Origin: Pleurotus ostreatus/Saccharomyces cerevisiae fusant
Taxonomy: Eukaryota > Opisthokonta
Length of the DNA stretch: 18,957 nt
Assembly: GCA_024196135.1 (NCBI GenBank)
Contig: JAMQCK010000618.1
Span: 1 to 18,957, forward strand
Direction: 5' to 3'
Part shown: positions 9,116 to 18,251 of the stretch, in pieces
Layout of the letters: each line of letters opens with the position of its first letter
How positions within the stretch are numbered: position 1 is the stretch's first letter
The notes under the pieces: generated by a model
Seen by the model: the letters and a program-made list of their open reading frames with translations, nothing else
What the model was told of the DNA's origin: nothing
Databases searched by the model: none
Program-made: the position numbers and the translations under genes

Positions 9116-10770
9116 GTACGCGTCCCTCATGCGCATCTGCGGCAACTGATACAAGCTCCCATTTCGCAGGTCTACGCAAATCGGAATGTAATGCAGAGCT
9201 TGCTTGCTCTTGTCTCGAGGCATCGCGTCTTGACCTCTTGCGAACCAATTCCGGGCCCTCTCTCAAAGATGCACAGCTTATTGAGGTCGACGATGAGACA
9301 CTGGACACGTCTATAGCCGCCATCAATGCTCAGATCGCAGCCCACCTTGCCCACATCGAATCTCTCGAGCGCGATCGCGCGCGGCTGGTGGAAGCCAAGC
9401 ATCGCAAGCAGGCGCTCAGAGTTCCCATCCTTCGCCTCCCTACAGAGATTATCGAGCTCATCATTCGCGCCGCCCTCCCGCATGATTCGTCGACCGCTGC
9501 CAGCACGACACGTGTCCCGCTCTTCCAGTCCTGCCGTCGGGTCCGCGCCGTTGCGCTCGGAATGTCCGACTTGTGGTGCAGGATAGTCATCCCCGCGGGT
9601 GATACTGAGCTCAAAGATGGCTTCTACGAGCTGGCACAGCTTTACTTGAACCGCGCCCGGCCCCTGGGATTGCAGATCGTCGATTCGAATCATATTCCAC
9701 AATACCGCCAGGACGCGCGCTTCGACAAGTGGATGATCGCGCACTTCGATCGTCTGCGTACCGTTACGTGGTCCATGGACGTCGGCAGCCTTCCCTCAAC
9801 CAGGTTAGCCGCGCCATGCTTGGACTCCGCGACGTTCCTCGCTCGGTATCGCAGAGGCGCATTTGATACGACACCATCCGGTCTTCTGACAATAGTCGAC
9901 GCGCCACTATTGCGCAAAGTCTGTCTGGGTGTCTACGTACCCCCGCTCGCTATCAACCTCCCTTGGGCGCAGCTATCGGAGCTCGACCTGTGCATCTTCA
10001 AGTTTCGCCCCGAATATCTGCGCGTCTTGGAGTCCTGCACCTCATTGTCCACGCTCAATATCTCCGTTGGGTACAAGTTTGCAACACCTCTTTCACCCAA
10101 CATCGTGCTGCACGCTCTGCACACCCTTAAGCTTGAGGATTTCGCGGCCTTGCTTGCGCCCTGCATCACTGCCCCCAAACTGTCCGACCTAACCATCTGC
10201 ATGGATCCCCTGGGAGACTATGAGTTCGGCACTCACTGGCCGCTCTACATGTCCTCCATATCCGCATGGTTGCGACGATCACCTCCACCCCCCTCGCTGC
10301 GAACTCTGTCCCTCATGGGACTACGGTACTGCAGCCCCGACGATGTCTCTGAAACCAGAGATGTCATCCTTCTCCTTCCTGCAATCGAACGCCTCACCAT
10401 CAGTTGCTGCACCAGAGAGAATCTGGATAGGAACCACGCGTTCACATCACTCTTCATGATCGCCAACACCGATACCATGCACTTCATCCTCCCTAATCTG
10501 GAGCACCTGACCATTCTGCTCGAGCACGGCAACTTCAGCACCGGCTTTGGAGTCACTTTGACCAGCCTCGCTCTATCGCAATGGGCCAATGGAGGAGAAC
10601 AACCCGTGGAGCGGCTGTCGTTGCGTTCACTAGACTGCGAGAGCAGCAGCACATGTGATTGTCGTATTGGAGCGAAGTGGATGAAGACGTTAGAAAAGGA
10701 GGGCATTCTTGTGGATCAATTGACGCGCGATCACTTGTTACGCTCACTGCGTATAGCTCGCTGGAGGTAG
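9109..10770 (+). CDS. F-box/leucine-rich-type protein 2
   Basis: My preferred model has a 7-nt first coding exon (9109-9115, ATGTCAC), a 54-nt intron (GTACGC ... CTGAT ... TTTCGCAG, 9116-9169) and one long exon, giving 535 residues starting MSRLRKSECN. The intron is a multiple of three and free of stops, so an unspliced 553-residue product is also open. The spliced model is preferred because F-box 3 needs the same splice to have any ATG start. Coiled coil about 46-85, F-box about 87-140 (VPILRLPTEIIELIIRAAL), then leucine-rich-like segments with LPWAQL, ending in CDCRIGAKWMKTLEKEGIL. Probable SCF substrate adaptor with unknown target. Second member of the tandem array; its closest relative here is F-box 3. 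Confidence 0.84.
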   Translation: MSRTRPSCASAATDTSSHFAGLRKSECNAELACSCLEASRLDLLRTNSGPSLKDAQLIEVDDETLDTSIAAINAQIAAHLAHIESLERDRARLVEAKHRKQALRVPILRLPTEIIELIIRAALPHDSSTAASTTRVPLFQSCRRVRAVALGMSDLWCRIVIPAGDTELKDGFYELAQLYLNRARPLGLQIVDSNHIPQYRQDARFDKWMIAHFDRLRTVTWSMDVGSLPSTRLAAPCLDSATFLARYRRGAFDTTPSGLLTIVDAPLLRKVCLGVYVPPLAINLPWAQLSELDLCIFKFRPEYLRVLESCTSLSTLNISVGYKFATPLSPNIVLHALHTLKLEDFAALLAPCITAPKLSDLTICMDPLGDYEFGTHWPLYMSSISAWLRRSPPPPSLRTLSLMGLRYCSPDDVSETRDVILLLPAIERLTISCCTRENLDRNHAFTSLFMIANTDTMHFILPNLEHLTILLEHGNFSTGFGVTLTSLALSQWANGGEQPVERLSLRSLDCESSSTCDCRIGAKWMKTLEKEGILVDQLTRDHLLRSLRIARWR

Positions 10771-11000
10771 GGTACGAGTCTGATGTACTTTCTGGCTGGC
10801 TACGTCGCTGAAACTAAATGAACGGACTGATCATCGGCGCTTACCTTCGTCGCTGAATTGCGATGCGCTTGCCCTCAGCGAAGCCGCCTCGGAAAGTGCC
10901 GAAGCGCGTGTGATGTTTTATCGCGCCACACGTTCCGGCTCTCTTCGCACCGTCATCTAAGAGTCTCACCGAGCGACGAACGCGAAATTGGGCCAGGACC

Positions 11001-12636
11001 ATGTCTTGTACGTCTCTCTTCCAAATGCTTCGAGACAGTCGTTCCCATATCCCAAGGTACGGATGCTCATCAATCGGAGCGCGAAGGCGCGCCTGCGTGC
11101 TCCTGCCCCGAACCCTCAGGCCTGACCCGTGGACGTCTCGCTTGCATGTCCTCAGCTGAGGAAGAACAGCCTGCCCAGACAGACACTTCCACGCTAGACG
11201 CGTCCATAGCCGCCATCGATGCCCGAATAGCAGTCCACCGTGCCCACATCGAATCCCTCGAGCGCGATCGCGCGCAGCTGGTAGAAACCAAGCGCCGCAA
11301 GCAGCTCATAGAAGCCGAGCACTGCATGCAAGCGCTACAAGCCCCCATCCTCTGCCTCCCGAGAGAACTCGTCGAGCTCATCATCCGCGCCGCTCTCCCG
11401 CCCGAATGGTCGACCGCCGTCAGCGGCACCATCCGCTTCCCTCTCCTCCACTCCTGTCGCCGCATCCGCGCCGTCGCGCTCACCATGCCCGAGCTCTGGT
11501 GCACGATCGTCCTGCCGCCTCATCAATCTCTAATCGCAGACAAGTTCTACGACGTGGCGCAGCGATACCTGGCCCGCGCGCAGCCCCTGCCCATCCATCT
11601 CGTCGACCCAACCAAGCAATACCGCCAGGACGCGCGCCTCGATCGGTGGATGAGCGAGCACATGAACCGTTTCCGCACGGCTACGTGGTGTATGCATCTC
11701 GCCAATCTTGCGCCCACGAAAGTATCCGCGCCGTCCTTGGAATCCGCGATGTTTCTCGCTACGTATCGCAAAGGCGCGGCGGATACGACGCCCTCCGGTC
11801 TCCTGACAATTGTCAACGCGCCGATGTTGCGGACAGTCACTATCGGCGTGTTTCTGCCTCTCGCGGCCCTCGAGCTTCCCTGGGCGCAGTTGACGGAGCT
11901 CAACGTGCGCATCTTCAGGTTTCGGCCTGAAAACCTGCACGTTTTCCAGTCCTGCGTCTCACTCTCGACGCTCAATGTCTCCGTCGAGTACGAATTCGCA
12001 CTGCCCGAATGTCCTCCCATTGCACTGAGATGCCTGCGCACCCTCAAGCTGGGTGATTACGCGACGTTGCTGGCTTCCCGCATTGTTACTCCCGTTTTGA
12101 CCGACCTATTCATCTGCATAAGCACCCAACAACACTGGGACCCCGTCCATGATTGGACGCCTCGAATGATTCCTATATCAACCTGGCTAAGGAACTCAAC
12201 ACCGCCCTCTTCTCTGCACGCTCTAACCGTCACGGGACTGTGGCGCGACAGCCACTTGGAAGATCTGAAAGACGTCTTCCTTCTCCTCCCTACGATCGAT
12301 CACCTTTCTCTGAGCTGTCGTGAGTCGGGCGCTGCGGAGGACCACAATCTGCTCCAGGCAATCATCCTGTTAGACGATACTGCCATCCTACCAAACCTGG
12401 AGCACCTGGCTCTCCAGATTGAACACGGCGATTTCGAAACCATGCTCAACTTTGGGACCGCGTTGAAGAAGTTCGCTCTCTGTCGATGGGCGAATGGCGG
12501 CGAACGGCCAACGGGTCGATTGACGTTTCGCTCGCTAGCCTGCGAGAAGCGCGAGTGCAGGTGCTACGTGGAGACGGAGTGGTTAGAAACGCTGAAGGCT
12601 GAGGGAATCCTCGTATATAGACCGACGTGCACTTGA
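11001..12636 (+). CDS. F-box/leucine-rich-type protein 3
   Basis: The long frame has no ATG at its 5' end. Splicing a 7-nt exon (11001-11007, ATGTCTT) over a 49-nt intron (11008-11056, GTACGT ... CCCAAG) to 11057-12636 gives 528 residues starting MSCTDAHQSE. The same exon shape is seen in F-box 2. Coiled coil about 49-95, F-box about 98-150 (APILCLPRELVELIIRAAL), leucine-rich-like body with LPWAQL, and C-terminal CRCYVETEWLETLKAEGIL. Compared with F-box 2 there is an insertion of about nine residues just before the F-box (KQLIEAEHCMQA), which looks like a local partial repeat of the coiled-coil end. An internal Met33 is an alternative start. Probable SCF adaptor, target unknown. Tandem duplicate of F-box 2 together with its 5' flank. 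Confidence 0.83.
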
Positions 12637-13108
12637 TCCTCCATTCACTGTTGTTAATGTGGTCATTTTGTATGTGCCACAATTGATCGAGACGTCGGTT
12701 GTGGGAAATTGACTTAGCCTCAAAACACACGTGTTGGCACTCGCTGCGATGAGCTGTCCTCGCCATCAACAACGACCAGCAGCCTACTGGCCAGAGCCCG
12801 GCCGAGACCAGTCAAGCCACACGAATGTCGCCAAGGAGGGAGATATTCTGCGACGAGGGCAGTGCGGCCGCGACGCCGCGTTTCTCCAATTCAGGAACAA
12901 ATGGGGCCACGTGGCAGACTTAATGGCCATCGCAGCGTGCATGGGCCCGGCTTGACGACGACACGCAGCCTCGACCAGCCCTCCATCTTAAATCCCACCG
13001 TAATTCTCACTGTCTTTGCTTGTGACCACCACCATCCACGTTCCTTCGCGCGCCCTCGTCTTTTCGCCTTCTCTCCCTCGTCTGTCTGATCAGCGCCAAT
13101 CGCGCCAC
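12637..13108. other. Intergenic region upstream of the proline-rich protein gene
   Basis: No supported gene. The last 80 bases are pyrimidine-rich (CT runs about 13035-13090), a usual core-promoter or leader feature of basidiomycete genes, and fit the start at 13109. The rest shows nothing I can name. Confidence 0.5.
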
Positions 13109-14532
13109 ATGTCGTCCCCCAGCGTTCTCCCCCCGACGTTCAACGCGCTCGCCCCAGAGCAGCGCGGGCGTCTCATGCGCTCGACCCGCAAGCTCGGGGC
13201 GCTGCTGGGCACCACCCCTCATCTGATCGAGGACGCCGGCTCGTCTTCTCCATCCCAATCGCCGGTCAGACGCCCATCCACGAGCTCTGGAACCGCAGCA
13301 CGCCTCCCCATCGGCGCGCAACAGTCGAATCGCACGGAGTCTCCCTCACCAGCAGTCGTGTCGCGCTCCAGGCGCCGCGAAGTCAGCATCTATGGACACA
13401 GCCCATCCGATTCGACCACTTCCCGCACGTCCTTCGAGCTCGCGACCGAGCCCCCCATCACGGAAAAGGGCCACACGCGGCGCAAGCCAAGCCTGTCACT
13501 CGCCAGCGCGACAGCACGGCAGAAGCAAGATGCCCCCGCGCCGCTGTTCCTGCGACTACAGCCCGTGCCCGGCCCGAGCGCCCTCGCACCCGTCAGCCCC
13601 GGCCAGTCCACCTCCGCCCCCGCGACACCCAACACCGCGACCTTCGACACGCCCCCCACGCCCATGACGCCCCTCACGCCCCTGCTCGCGCCCAACCTCC
13701 CGCCCCAGGAGTACCGCCGGAAGAAGATGGCCAAGCTCGCGCGCACCCTTGGCGAGAACGGTGCGTCGCGACGGGCTGTCACTCTCGCTTGATCTGACTG
13801 ACTGATGCCTTCAACTTGACAGTTCCGCCCTCATTGGTCTTTGGCGACGACGCGCAGGACCCGTCGTTCATGCTGCGGCGGTCGCGCAGGCGGAGCCGCA
13901 GCGTGTCCGACTTGTCGGCGAGCTGGAACGCGTGGACGCTGCCTAGCGAGCAACCGAAGTTGGGTGCGGGCAAGGAAAAGGAAAAGGTTCAACCGGCGGC
14001 CGAGCCTCAACTTCAGCCCCAACCTCTGCCTCAGCCTCAGCCTCAACCCCCCTCGACCCCCACGCCCGCAACATCGCGCGCTACCTCTAAGCTGCAGCGC
14101 TCGCGATCCGCGGCGGCCTCGAAGCCGCAGCGACGCATCGTCACGCAGCGGAATGCGGCACCCATGTCCTGGGCGGTGAACACCTCCGCGAATGCCCCGA
14201 TGCCGTGGGCGGACCCGGCACTCATGGCTGAGTACGGGAAGATGCCCTTCCTGGACGACAGGAAGATGCCATTTGTCAACGACAAGAAGGCGCCTTTCCT
14301 GGACGAGCGGAAGACGCTCTTCGTCGACGACCGCAAGATCCCCTCCCTCGACGGCCCCGTCTTCCAGAACGGCATCCCCATCGTCTCGCAGGCGCCCGTG
14401 CCCTTCCCCCGCCCGATTGGCGAGCAGCTGGCGCCGCCGGTTGACGAACGCCGCCGGCGCGAGGACGGGTGGAGCGGGGAGTGGAATATGGACATTGACG
14501 ACGTGCGCCGCCGCCTCCGTGGGCTGAAGTAG
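13109..14532 (+). CDS. Low-complexity basidiomycete protein of unknown function
   Basis: Two exons, 13109-13760 and 13823-14532, give 453 residues. The 62-nt intron (GTGCGT ... CTTGACAG) joins LARTLGEN to VPPSLVFGDD without a break. Conserved-looking islands sit in a Ser/Pro-rich, probably disordered chain: the N-terminus with RLMRSTRKLGALLGTTP (about 16-32), RRKKMAKLARTLGENVPP (about 203-220), and a C-terminal GEWNMDIDDVRRRLRGLK. I associate such blocks with uncharacterised mushroom proteins, from memory only. A QPQPLP-type tract lies near residue 285-300, and five 8-residue repeats at 357-396. No signal peptide, membrane helix or enzyme motif is visible. The start at 13109 is the first ATG in frame; upstream in-frame extension has no ATG. 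Confidence 0.82.
14239..14358 (+). repeat. Five 24-nt tandem coding repeats
   Basis: Units of 24 nt encode KMPFLDDR, KMPFVNDK, KAPFLDER, KTLFVDDR and KIPSLDGP (residues 357-396 of the protein at 13109). The consensus is K-[MA]-P-F-[LV]-[DN]-[DE]-[RK], decaying toward the last unit. The pattern fits a short linear motif copied in tandem within a disordered region. Confidence 0.85.
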
Positions 14533-16194
14533 ACTCGTCGGTGGACGCTCAATGGCTCCCTCAACGAACGGACCGACATGATGTATAGACAGACGATCGC
14601 TGCAAGTGCAAGCTGGCCTTCACTCGCAGCTTCACCATGCCTCATCGTTGCGGTAAAGGTCATGGTGCAGACTTGACTTATTGCTTGATGTATAGCTATA
14701 GCTACCACCTTACGGCATGGCCGCCGCTCGGCCTTCCTCGGACGCTCGCTTGCTCGTGGGGTGTTTGCGAGTCCTCTTGCGGGTCTACCGACGAGCCGAA
14801 CGTACTAGGTATCCTTGCAAGACTAACGCTACCCCGCGACGAGCGTCCGAGTAGTATGTACCAGTACTTATATGACTCACCTAACTAATAGCTGCTGAAT
14901 GCTTACTCTGTGTCTTTGTGTTGTTCTTGTTGATATGCTTCGAGGATATGGAAGTTTAGCTAGAAATATGCATACATCTAATGGATTGTGGTCGTGTTGC
15001 TGTATATCGTTGCTGGATCTCATTGCATCATGTCCTTTCCTTTTCGGGGCGCTACTATCATCTCAGAAGTCTGTCTATAGCTCACGGAGCTCTGCAACCT
15101 ACAACGATTGCTGGATCAGATGTCAGCGCGACTTGAAAGTTCAACTATGCGACACGTGATATCACGTGAATTCCATCAGCCCCGTCGCGTGGTGTGACGT
15201 ATCCATCGCCTGTCACTGTCAGCGCCCTCATCGCGCTCAGCGGCAGCCATTCACCTTCTCAGGTTTCCATTGTCTTTTGCCTACAAGCTGCTCATATGAG
15301 GGATTCATTGGAGTGACCGAGGTCCCACACAGAGGCTTCAAGTTAGGCGGCGCCACCGCCATCGATCCGGATTCCGGACGTCAGCCGCCTGCAAATACCG
15401 ACAACGCCAGTGGGTGCAGGGTCGCGACCGGCGTCAGCCGCCTGACGGCCCTGAAGACCTACAATAGAGCTGTCAAGTCTGTTTGTATCACTCGCAAGCG
15501 ACGGCGCGCGCGTCAAGTGGCTCGTGAGCGCATCAGTCGTAGGCGATTAGGTCAAAATTAGGCTTACTTACTAGGGAGAGGCAAGGCAGAGATTGAAGAA
15601 GGACCACTTCCATCCCCCGTCCTCTCGACGCTAGAAGCACCCAGTTTCGAGGACGTTTGCCAGCCGAGGACGGAACATTCGCCCGAGGGAAGATCGTGTT
15701 GTGCGTCGCGCCCATCGCTGGGCGCCGACAACTCGCAGCCTTGAACTCCGGAGGAGGCGCACGGGGCTGGACCTCGCCGTCCGTCTTCCCCTCACCCTGA
15801 TTCTGTAGCCAGCGCGATAGGCCGCAACCTCGGGCTTCTGGAAAGCAACCTGTGGCGCCGTACGCACCTGTATCAGCGCAGCGCGTACGTATTCCTGATC
15901 CCTACATTCAGTCTGGAGCTGACGAACCCGCCAGCGCCTGGTGCTCCTCGCTGCACGCGGTGCTCTGTGGCTTGCCCGACTGCCGCGTCGTCGAGTAGCA
16001 ACAACCGCCCGCCCTGGCGAAACTGCCTAATCAGGCCATATCGTGATCGCCCGCGGATCTGCGGCGCCCCTATTACCCCATCGAGGAGCATAGCAAATGG
16101 GATTATGTTCCTGTCTCTAAATGAAAAGGGCGGGATCGGTGGGCGCGCACATTTTCCCTCCTCCCGCCACGAACGCCCGCGATTCGGTTCAGTG
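14533..16194. other. Long intergenic region without a convincing gene
   Basis: About 1.7 kb. The part 14870-15170 is relatively AT-rich, while 15590-16090 is more GC-rich. Open frames occur on both strands, but none shows a domain, and no set of splice sites joins them into a plausible protein. It holds a perfect 16-bp palindrome at 15153 and a 13-bp direct repeat, CGTCAGCCGCCTG, at 15379-15391 and 15432-15444. The second copy is part of a small hairpin, CGTCAG-CCGC-CTGACG. A non-coding RNA or a fast-evolving gene cannot be excluded. Confidence 0.5.
15153..15168. promoter_or_regulatory. Perfect 16-bp palindrome with two CACGTG boxes
   Basis: CACGTGATATCACGTG reads the same on both strands. 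Each half contains a CACGTG core inside TCACGTGA-like context, the site type bound by fungal bHLH factors such as Cbf1. The two cores are 10 bp centre to centre, one helical turn. It lies in the long intergenic region about 1.1 kb upstream of the membrane-protein gene, so a target gene is not clear. Confidence 0.45.
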
Positions 16195-16200
16195 TATATA
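16195..16200 (+). promoter_or_regulatory. TATA box of the seven-helix protein gene
   Basis: TATATA lies 53 bp upstream of the ATG at 16253, close to the distance seen for the esterase gene. It supports this ATG as the true start even though the first coding exon is only 39 nt. Confidence 0.55.
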
Positions 16201-16252
16201 GTGCAGCGCTAGGTCGACAGCGTGCACAACAGTCGGGGGCGCGCTAGGTTCT

Positions 16253-17830
16253 ATGTTGGCGACGATCCGCGCCGTGTCAATATGGATTGAAGTGCGTATG
16301 ACGATCACTGGATTGAGTGCTGGAAGCTGATCGGCGGCTGAATAGACGCTCCTCTATGGTGAATAGCCCGCGCTATGACCGCTGAATCCCCCCCCTTACC
16401 CGTCCTAGGCGTACATGCCTGTCTCTTCTTCGAGTGCATGTATCTCCTCAAGAAAAGAGGGACGTTGAAGACCATGGCGGCGACGGTGCGTAACAATCAC
16501 TGCGAGACGCACATGCCCCTGAACCGAACCCTCCGCAGGTGTTCACGTACGCGAGTATCGCATTGTTCATAGTCTCTACTATACATACCGGTGCGTCTGC
16601 ACTACCGGCGCGTCGGTCTCCACCCGTGCTCACCTGACGCAGGCCTGAACCTCGCTCGTTTCATCAAGACTTTCGTCCTGCTGCAGGGTACGCAGGAACA
16701 GACTACGTATTGGACGAATTTCGCTTCGGGCGAAGTTCTTGCATACTATGTCCTTACCGCAATTCAAACCTGGATTGGTGATCTTCTTATAGTGCGTGCG
16801 CATCCCTGCCTCTTCTTCGTCCTCACCAATTGACGACGATCCCAGATATACCGCTGCTGGTTTGTATATAACAAGAATTACATGGTCATAATTCTCCCCT
16901 TCGTTCTTGTCCTGTCAAGCTTTAGTACGTCGTCGAGTCCGCTCCCCCGCCCCTTACTGACAACTGATATCCCTCCGCAGTAATCAGCATACTCCTCTGG
17001 ACGAACTCCGTTACGAACATCAGCGCGTTGACTGCGCTCTCGAATGCTATATTCCCCCTCAGTCTCTCGCAGAACGTACTCACGACGGGCGCTATCCTCT
17101 ACAAGATTCTCAGACAACACCGTCGCATGAATTCGCTCTCCGTCGACTCGGCCCACTCCTTCTCGAGCATGCTCACCGTCGCCCGGTTGATCATTGAGAG
17201 CGCGGCTCTTTATCTTGTGGCCATGCTCCTGCTCGTTATTTTCTACTTTACTGGGGTACGTCCTTTCGTCATGCCTTTAAGCTCCATACTGACATCGATC
17301 CGCAGAACGACGCGGCGTGAGTTCACGCCTATTCATGAATCCTATCGTCCTTGCTGATCTCCATACAGAGAAGTCTTTCAAGCCTGCATCACTCCGACCA
17401 TAGGTGCGTTCTCACTCGCTATCCTCTCGTCCAACCCCTTCTCACACGCCTTCTCCCTCCTTCACCAGGCATCAACTTCACCCTCCTCTCCCTCCGCCTC
17501 GCCACCGTCACCGACAGCGACGCCTGGGGCTCGCGCACCACGCCCCACGGCGCCCACTCGCGAAGTACGATTGCCAACGTCCGCTTCCGCACCAGCGACT
17601 GGCGGACGCATGAGAGCGGCGATTGGCAGTCGCCCGATGGTGTCTGGCAGTCACCCGAGGGTGTCTGGCAGACCCCGGACAGCTGGGATACGGACCGCAC
17701 CCGCGGCGCGGAGACGGAACTGCAGGTGAAGACGAGCGGGCGGGAGTTGGCGGGCGGGCTTGAGTTCGCGCCGGCGCCGTCGACGGTGAAGGGGTCGATG
17801 CTTGACGATCCGGCGTTGAGGATCGATTGA
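16253..17830 (+). CDS. Seven-helix membrane protein, uncharacterised Agaricomycete family
   Basis: Ten exons: 16253-16291, 16346-16358, 16409-16485, 16539-16590, 16643-16791, 16846-16924, 16981-17255, 17306-17316, 17369-17403, 17469-17830; 363 residues. Nine GT-AG introns of 50-65 nt keep the frame throughout. Hydrophobic helices lie near residues 9-31, 44-66, 92-112, 122-143, 155-178, 201-226 and 233-255, followed by a polar tail of about 108 residues. Family-type landmarks are WIETLLYG in helix 1, HTGLNLARFI after helix 2, GDLLIIYRCW at the end of helix 3, NVLTTG in helix 5, and IIESAALY in helix 6. I recognise the layout as a large mushroom-specific family of unknown role. A receptor-like function is possible but not shown; YRCW sits where GPCRs carry DRY. 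The tail contains three 7-residue WQSP repeats. There is no signal peptide, and the start agrees with the TATA box. Confidence 0.85.
16346..16358 (+). other. 13-nt microexon (exon 2) of the seven-helix gene
   Basis: ACGCTCCTCTATG between acceptor GAATAG and donor GTGAAT encodes TLLY plus the first base of a Gly codon. It joins SIWIE to GVHACLFF, recreating the helix 1 block WIETLLYG. Skipping it would break the frame. Confidence 0.8.
17306..17316 (+). other. 11-nt microexon (exon 8) of the seven-helix gene
   Basis: AACGACGCGGC between acceptor ATCCGCAG and donor GTGAGT encodes NDA and part of an Ala codon. It links the end of helix 6 (FYFTG) to EVFQACITPTI of helix 7. Its length is not a multiple of three, so skipping shifts the frame. 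Confidence 0.78.
17621..17683 (+). repeat. Three 21-nt tandem coding repeats in the cytosolic tail
   Basis: Three 7-codon units encode DWQSPDG, VWQSPEG and VWQTPDS (residues 295-315 of the seven-helix protein), followed by another Trp. The period of 21 nt and near-identical bases show recent slippage or selection for a short motif. Confidence 0.82.
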
Positions 17831-18251
17831 GGAGTGGGCGGGTGGTGTCGAAGGGTGGGTGGTGTTGCGCGCGCGTGCGGCGGCTTGGTTCCGCTGCACC
17901 GCGATCTCAGTCTTGAGTGCTCTCCCTAATAACTAGACGCGCCGAAGGAGGGTTTCGTCGGATGTGGCCTCACAATGTTCGACGCGGGTATATACTGTAC
18001 ATCATCATTCAGTTACGGACGGCAGCTGCAAGGACTTTGTGCGGTATCTAATGTAGACTAGCTGTGTCATTTGGGACGTCTATATCAGTACCCTCGCGGG
18101 GTTGGGAATCTGGTATCCTATGGCTTGTCAGAGTAATCCAGATACAGCCAACTCCACGTCTATTCAGACGGTACTCAGTAAGAAGGCTGGAGCCCGAAGC
18201 TTGTAGTAGATATGAGCTATTTTCTACAGATAGCTATCACGTTGAACTGAG
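17831..18251. other. Intergenic region between convergent genes
   Basis: Lies between the stops of the seven-helix protein and F-box 4, which point toward each other, so it should hold both 3' ends. A TGTACA occurs near 17996. No gene or repeat is seen. Confidence 0.5.

Noticed and set aside
8939..9316. 125-codon frame overlapping the start of F-box 2
   Set aside because: It lies mostly in the conserved 5' flank and out of frame with the F-box protein; the match to the F-box 3 flank is at DNA level with indels.
10858..11000. Extended N-terminus of F-box 3 reading from 10858
   Set aside because: It begins with TTG, not ATG, and the stretch aligns with the non-coding 5' flank of F-box 2.
13016..13108. 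Extended N-terminus of the proline-rich protein
   Set aside because: The frame would start with TTG in a pyrimidine-rich leader; the first ATG is at 13109.
15166..15561. 131-codon frame on the + strand
   Set aside because: Arg/Ser-rich with no recognisable motif, no TATA box or splice support, and it spans the hairpin and direct repeat.
15533..15860. Overlapping minus-strand frames, one with a good GTAAGT donor near 15570
   Set aside because: No ATG with a plausible N-terminus, no domain, and no downstream exon that continues the frame sensibly. Kept only as part of the unexplained gap.
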